The notes beneath the pieces were generated by a model. That model saw only the letters and a program-made list of their open reading frames with translations, searched no databases and was not told the origin of the DNA. From NCBI GenBank assembly GCA_947095535.1, contig OX352772.1:49557445-49621444 (forward strand): a stretch of DNA of 64,000 bases, written 5' to 3'. Of the stretch, positions 62,430 to 64,000 are shown in pieces. The number at the start of each line of letters is the position of its first letter. Positions within the stretch are counted from its first letter, which is position 1. This DNA comes from Poecilobothrus nobilitatus (taxonomy: Eukaryota; Arthropoda; Insecta; Diptera; Dolichopodidae). A program made the position numbers and the translations under genes.

Positions 62430-64000
62430 TATTTTGTTCCATTACCCCTTACTTTTTATCGAAGATTTTAAACCAATAAAACTGTAATGATAACTTGTTT
62501 TTTATCACTACTTATAGTGAATTTAGATTTTTTGTATCCAAATTTAAAACAAAAGGAACAAAAAACAGCATTAAGAAAAAATTTAACAAATATTTTTATT
62601 TTTCTAGGCATCATTTTCCATTTATTTTGCATAAAATTTTTTGCAAAATCAAAAAAGAAAAAAAATTAGGACATAAAAAAACAAAAAATAAAACACATTT
62701 TCATAAGTTTTCCATTATCACAAACACAAACAACAAAACAAAAAAATAAAAATGCAAAAATATAAGAAAAAGTCCTTTTAAGCGCTTCCATGTATTTAAA
62801 TAAACGCAAATAAAAGGACATTAAATATGCATTTGTAAGTAAAAGAAGTAAAAAAAAAAAAAATTTAAAATAAGGATAAAAAGGACCTTAAGGAATTAAC
62901 ACCATTCCATTTAAAAATAAGAAAAAAGTAAATTAAAAAAATGTTACTAAAGATTTATTTTTATACATTTTATAAGGTTTTTTTTTAACCATCTCTGTCT
63001 TTTCTTTTCCTTATTTTTTTTTGTTTGATTTTAAAAATTTTTTATATACATAATAATATTTATGTAGTATGTTATAGAGAGTACATGAATGTCCTTTTAA
63101 ACTATTTCTTATAGTATGGAAAAGTTGATTTTAAAAAATTTGAAGTATAGCTCTAAAATTCCGTTTATGATGTATATCGTTGCTTTAATTTGAAACATTC
63201 TTTAAGTCACAAGTTCTTAAGTTCAAGTGATAATTTAATGTATAAAAAAAATAAATTATAGGATTTTTGGTTCATTCTATACATAACCATTAAAAAAACA
63301 TAAAATTAATACATACCTTTAGACGCGTAAATACGGCTAGGAAATTGTTATTTACAACTTTAGTCATTAGTAAAACAAAATATGGTTAAAAAGGACTAAA
63401 GTTATATCTAGGCACTAAGAACTAAAGTTATATCTATTGTTAATGATATACACTTGCTTCAAATTGAAAGATTGTGAAAAAACTTCGCTACACTCCATTA
63501 CGAAAAAATACTCGTAATGGAGTGTAATTGTAATGGTAGAACTTATAAAGCAACTTTTCCTTTATGAAACTGTCAAAGCCAAATGTCCGTACAGGAAAGA
63601 AAAAGAAACTTGGATCTCACTTTATTTTAGACCTAAGTAAAATTTCCTCAATTCATACACAAGGGCTTAGACGAAAATTTTTTATAGAAGTATAAAAATT
63701 GAGCAGTGATGCATTAATTCATTAATATCAAAATTTATGGATTTCATTGAAAAGAACACCCCTTGCAATAATTGAAAAAGAAAATGCTGTTACTCAGAAA
63801 ATTTTCGTATCAGCCTTTCAAAAAATGAGACTTTGTAAAACTAAAAATAAATAAAATTTAGTGGCTGAAATTGAAATAAAAAAAAATTAAACAGAGTAAA
63901 AACATTGTTAAGACATTATTATAATTAAAGACCTGGTACCTGAACCTGGAAATAAGTACTCACTAAATGGGATCACTAACAACACTAATTGAAAATTTTT
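62430..64000. other. AT-rich right edge
   Basis: No supported gene was seen. Frames at 62487-62749 are Lys/Phe-rich by composition. A short inverted repeat occurs at 63493-63528 (CTCCATTACGAAAAAATACTCGTAATGGAG, stem CTCCATTACGA). A direct repeat, ACTAAAGTTATATCTA, occurs twice near 63396-63437. Confidence 0.45.
63493..63522. repeat. Short perfect hairpin
   Basis: CTCCATTACGA and TCGTAATGGAG are exact reverse complements separated by about 8 bases. No T-run follows and there is no gene nearby, so a terminator role is unsupported. Confidence 0.7.

Overview
The window is an extremely AT-rich stretch of animal nuclear DNA, packed with A/T homopolymers, TA microsatellites and transposable-element relics. 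It is almost certainly from an insect, and a dipteran is the best guess. The only gene I can support is part of a Runt-domain transcription factor (Runx family) on the minus strand. Two coding exons are visible, 14494-14790 and 13770-13986, joined by a 507 bp intron with canonical GT/AG ends. The fly guess rests on the invertebrate-type Runt domain and on several copies of a mobile element with a (GACG)n core and a TTATACCC...GGGTATAA 3' hairpin, which resembles mini-me/DINE-like elements of flies. Neither point proves the species.

Layout. Positions 1-13769 are the intron after the second Runx exon; the rest of the Runt domain is not seen, so this intron is probably longer than the window shows. 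It holds a direct duplication around a decayed tRNA-like sequence (7.7-8.2 kb), a possible Helitron 3' end (8.4 kb) and a perfect CRE palindrome (9.3 kb). Positions 14791-15460 lie upstream of the Runx start and contain a short tandem array and a cluster of ACGT/TGACGT motifs. A 1.6 kb element with terminal inverted repeats and an 8 bp target duplication lies at 17769-19393 and encloses a CpG-dense GC island. Fly-type (GACG)n elements or relatives lie at 19.9-20.7, 21.4-22.2, 32.9-33.2, 45.4-46.2 and 47.5-49.1 kb. The 26-32.5 kb stretch is mostly simple sequence, with recurrent TAACGGTAA-type motifs.

The right half is richer in retroelements. A decayed Ty3/gypsy-like gag lies at 34.9-35.7 kb (minus), followed by a Helitron-like 3' terminus at 36.2 kb. 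LINE fragments lie at 37.6-38.0 (minus), 54.1-54.9 (plus), 59.0-60.1 (plus) and 60.4-60.8 kb (minus). Five copies of one tRNA-derived SINE family lie at 25.4, 38.7, 43.8, 49.8 and 60.2 kb, several with clear target-site duplications. A separate ~156 bp structured insertion at 61415-61570 has an A-tail and a 17 bp target duplication but no recognisable RNA parent. It is the best candidate here for something undescribed.

I see no operon, no CRISPR array, no intact transposase or reverse transcriptase, and no intact tRNA or rRNA gene. The remaining open reading frames are short, A/T-driven (Phe/Ile/Lys/Asn-rich) and look like chance.
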